A stretch of 64,000 nt of DNA from Pithys albifrons albifrons (Eukaryota; Chordata; Aves; Passeriformes; Thamnophilidae). Of the stretch, positions 62,642 to 64,000 are shown piece by piece. Location of the stretch: the NCBI RefSeq assembly GCF_047495875.1, contig NC_092497.1:31079375-31143374 (forward strand), written 5' to 3'. The position numbers and the translations under genes were made by a program. The number at the start of each line of letters is the position of its first letter. The stretch's first letter is position 1. The notes beneath the pieces are model-generated. The model saw nothing but the letters and a program-made list of their open reading frames with translations, made no database searches and had not been told where the DNA came from.

Positions 62642-62776
62642 CTGAATCAGATGCAGAATAGTGTGCAAAATTAGCTGTCACCCCTTCCTCAAAATCTTTG
62701 TTAATCTCATTTTGAATGTTTGCAGCTTTATCAACACATGCATCAATGTCAGCTCCTTGGTTACTGAACCGCTGTA
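62642..62776 (-). other. Possible cryptic or unannotated exon (low confidence)
   Basis: On the minus strand a pyrimidine-rich tract and AG (cttcttccaag) precede 62776, and gtcagt follows 62642. The 135 nt between are open in a frame reading GADIDACVDKAANIQNEINK then DFEEGVTANFAHY, which looks protein-like. I do not recognise it, and it matches no part of FAM172A that I know. It may be chance, a retropseudogene fragment or an alternative exon. Confidence 0.25.
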
Positions 62777-63087
62777 CTTGGAAGAAGATATAATTAAAAT
62801 GTTTTGGCACAGAAAAGGTGAAATTGTATCTTCTCCTGTTCCCTGAGGAGTCTGTAAAACACATAGGATATATTGACAAACACACACCTTTGTCTAGAGC
62901 ACTGACATCGCCAGGTCACCACCAGACTGCTATTTATTTTAAAACATTCACTTTACACTTATCTAAACTGTCGGTTAGTTACTGCTGTGTAACTAACTTA
63001 TAATGGATATTAGAGCTACAGAAACAATAAACTCTTCATTTCCTTTCTGTTACTGCATTCTAATTTGTCACTGTATTATTTCACCAT

Positions 63088-63171
63088 CTTTATGCTGGAA
63101 ATTATTAAACATGCCATGACTATGCTCTACTTTGCTATTTGTTAATTTGGTGCAAGTGTAGCTATACTAAA
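63088..63171. repeat. 84-bp dispersed direct repeat, copy 2
   Basis: Partner of 60241-60324, same orientation, 2.85 kb away. Confidence 0.8.
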
Positions 63172-64000
63172 GATATCAATGTTAAGTGCTACAAAAAAAA
63201 AAGCTGTTCCAACATTTAGAATTTATTGCTGAAAAGTTTTGAAAAGAATCAATGTTTTATATCTATCTATCTATAATTAGCAAGCCAAATATGTCTGTGT
63301 GTTAGATCTGCTATCCTCTTTTATGACATTTGTTCCCAAGGTCAAAACTGAGTAAACACGTCCATGAATTATAAGGATATTTACTTCCTGAGTTGTCTAC
63401 TGTACTCTTTATGAGGAACTTCCATGCCTTTACAAGCACTAATTTCAATAGGTTTTTCAGCAGACAATTATTTCTCATGGTACGTGAAATACAAAAAACT
63501 ATGCTATAGCATTTAATTCTGTGAATTAAGTTAACATGAATAATATGTTCAATTATTGCTTAATAAACATCAGACCCACACCTATCCACGATGTGTGATT
63601 CAGGCTATTTGGAGAAATTATTGGAGGCTGAATGGAAGCGAATTTATCCCAGCCATGCAGGCAGGATACTGGTCTGCAAATAATCTGCCCACAACTGCCT
63701 AGCCTGCAAAACCAGCTTCTGCTTTTCGTCACTACGTGAACACAGCTTTGGCGTTCATATAATCTGCAAAAGAATGAACTTACCAATTTGCCCCCAAGAT
63801 ACCCTACAGGGAACCCCTTCTGTAATTAAAGTCTGCATTCTAAGAAAGTTCACCCTCTCACTGCAACCCACACCTTAAGAAACTATTTAACAAAAATTTA
63901 AAAGGCTTCAGAGGAGTACAAGATTTCAAACAAGAACCTTGTGCATATTTCACTTTTTCATTAAATTTTAATTAAAACATTATTTATATATATATAGAAC

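Larger units (their letters stand above)
57289..64000. other. FAM172A upstream intron
   Basis: Intron 5' of the 57070 exon in gene sense. It contains an 84-bp dispersed duplication (60241-60324 and 63088-63171) and a possible cryptic exon (62642-62776). No mobile element was recognised with confidence. Confidence 0.55.

Overview
The window is vertebrate nuclear DNA, almost certainly from a bird and most likely a passerine. CR1 LINE 3' ends are present, as is a SINE with a tRNA-Ile head and a CR1-like tail (the TguSINE1 type known from passerines). There is also an RTE-type LINE resembling the patchily distributed avian RTE elements. Two exons on the minus strand encode consecutive-looking parts of FAM172A (ARB2A): 57070-57288 (73 codons) and 9118-9237 (40 codons), both phase 0 with GT/AG borders. 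If they are adjacent exons, the 47.8 kb between them is one intron, and nearly everything else in the window is intron or transposon. The exact species cannot be named. || Layout: 1-9117 is intron with a short internally deleted RTE copy (1213-1365), an (AC)n tract, a CR1 fragment and a possible old LTR. A FAM172A exon lies at 9118-9237. A nearly full-length, decayed RTE LINE fills about 12600-16510, and the tRNA-Ile SINE is at 17168-17310. From 19028 to 32008 lies an old minus-strand endogenous retrovirus (ERV). Its right LTR was later hit twice: by a complete plus-strand ERV (24991-31365) and by a short solo LTR (31684-31922). A second complete, very young ERV lies on the minus strand at 36538-43185. 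Solo LTRs sit at 45511-46153 and 47861-48459. The second FAM172A exon is at 57070-57288, followed by intron to the end. || The three internal-sequence ERVs are related. All have gag-pro-pol and no env. All carry a primer-binding site matching the tRNA-Lys(1,2) type (decayed in the oldest) and 5-bp target duplications (imperfect in the oldest). Their capsid, RT, RNase H and integrase look like class III (ERV-L-type) elements. Two shared features stand out. (1) Gag begins with about 140 residues containing four hydrophobic, membrane-like segments. (2) gag and pro-pol are in the SAME frame, separated by one UAG that is kept in all three copies. Each UAG is followed by a 10-nt spacer and a short hairpin, and the hairpin of the oldest copy shows a compensatory base-pair change; this looks like a stop-codon readthrough signal. 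The plus-strand copy carries 13 premature stops, every one at a Trp codon (TGG to TAG/TGA/TAA). They are concentrated toward the 3' polypurine tract, the signature of G-to-A (cytidine deaminase) hypermutation. || All calls come from reading the sequence and comparing the copies with each other by eye; no database search was possible.
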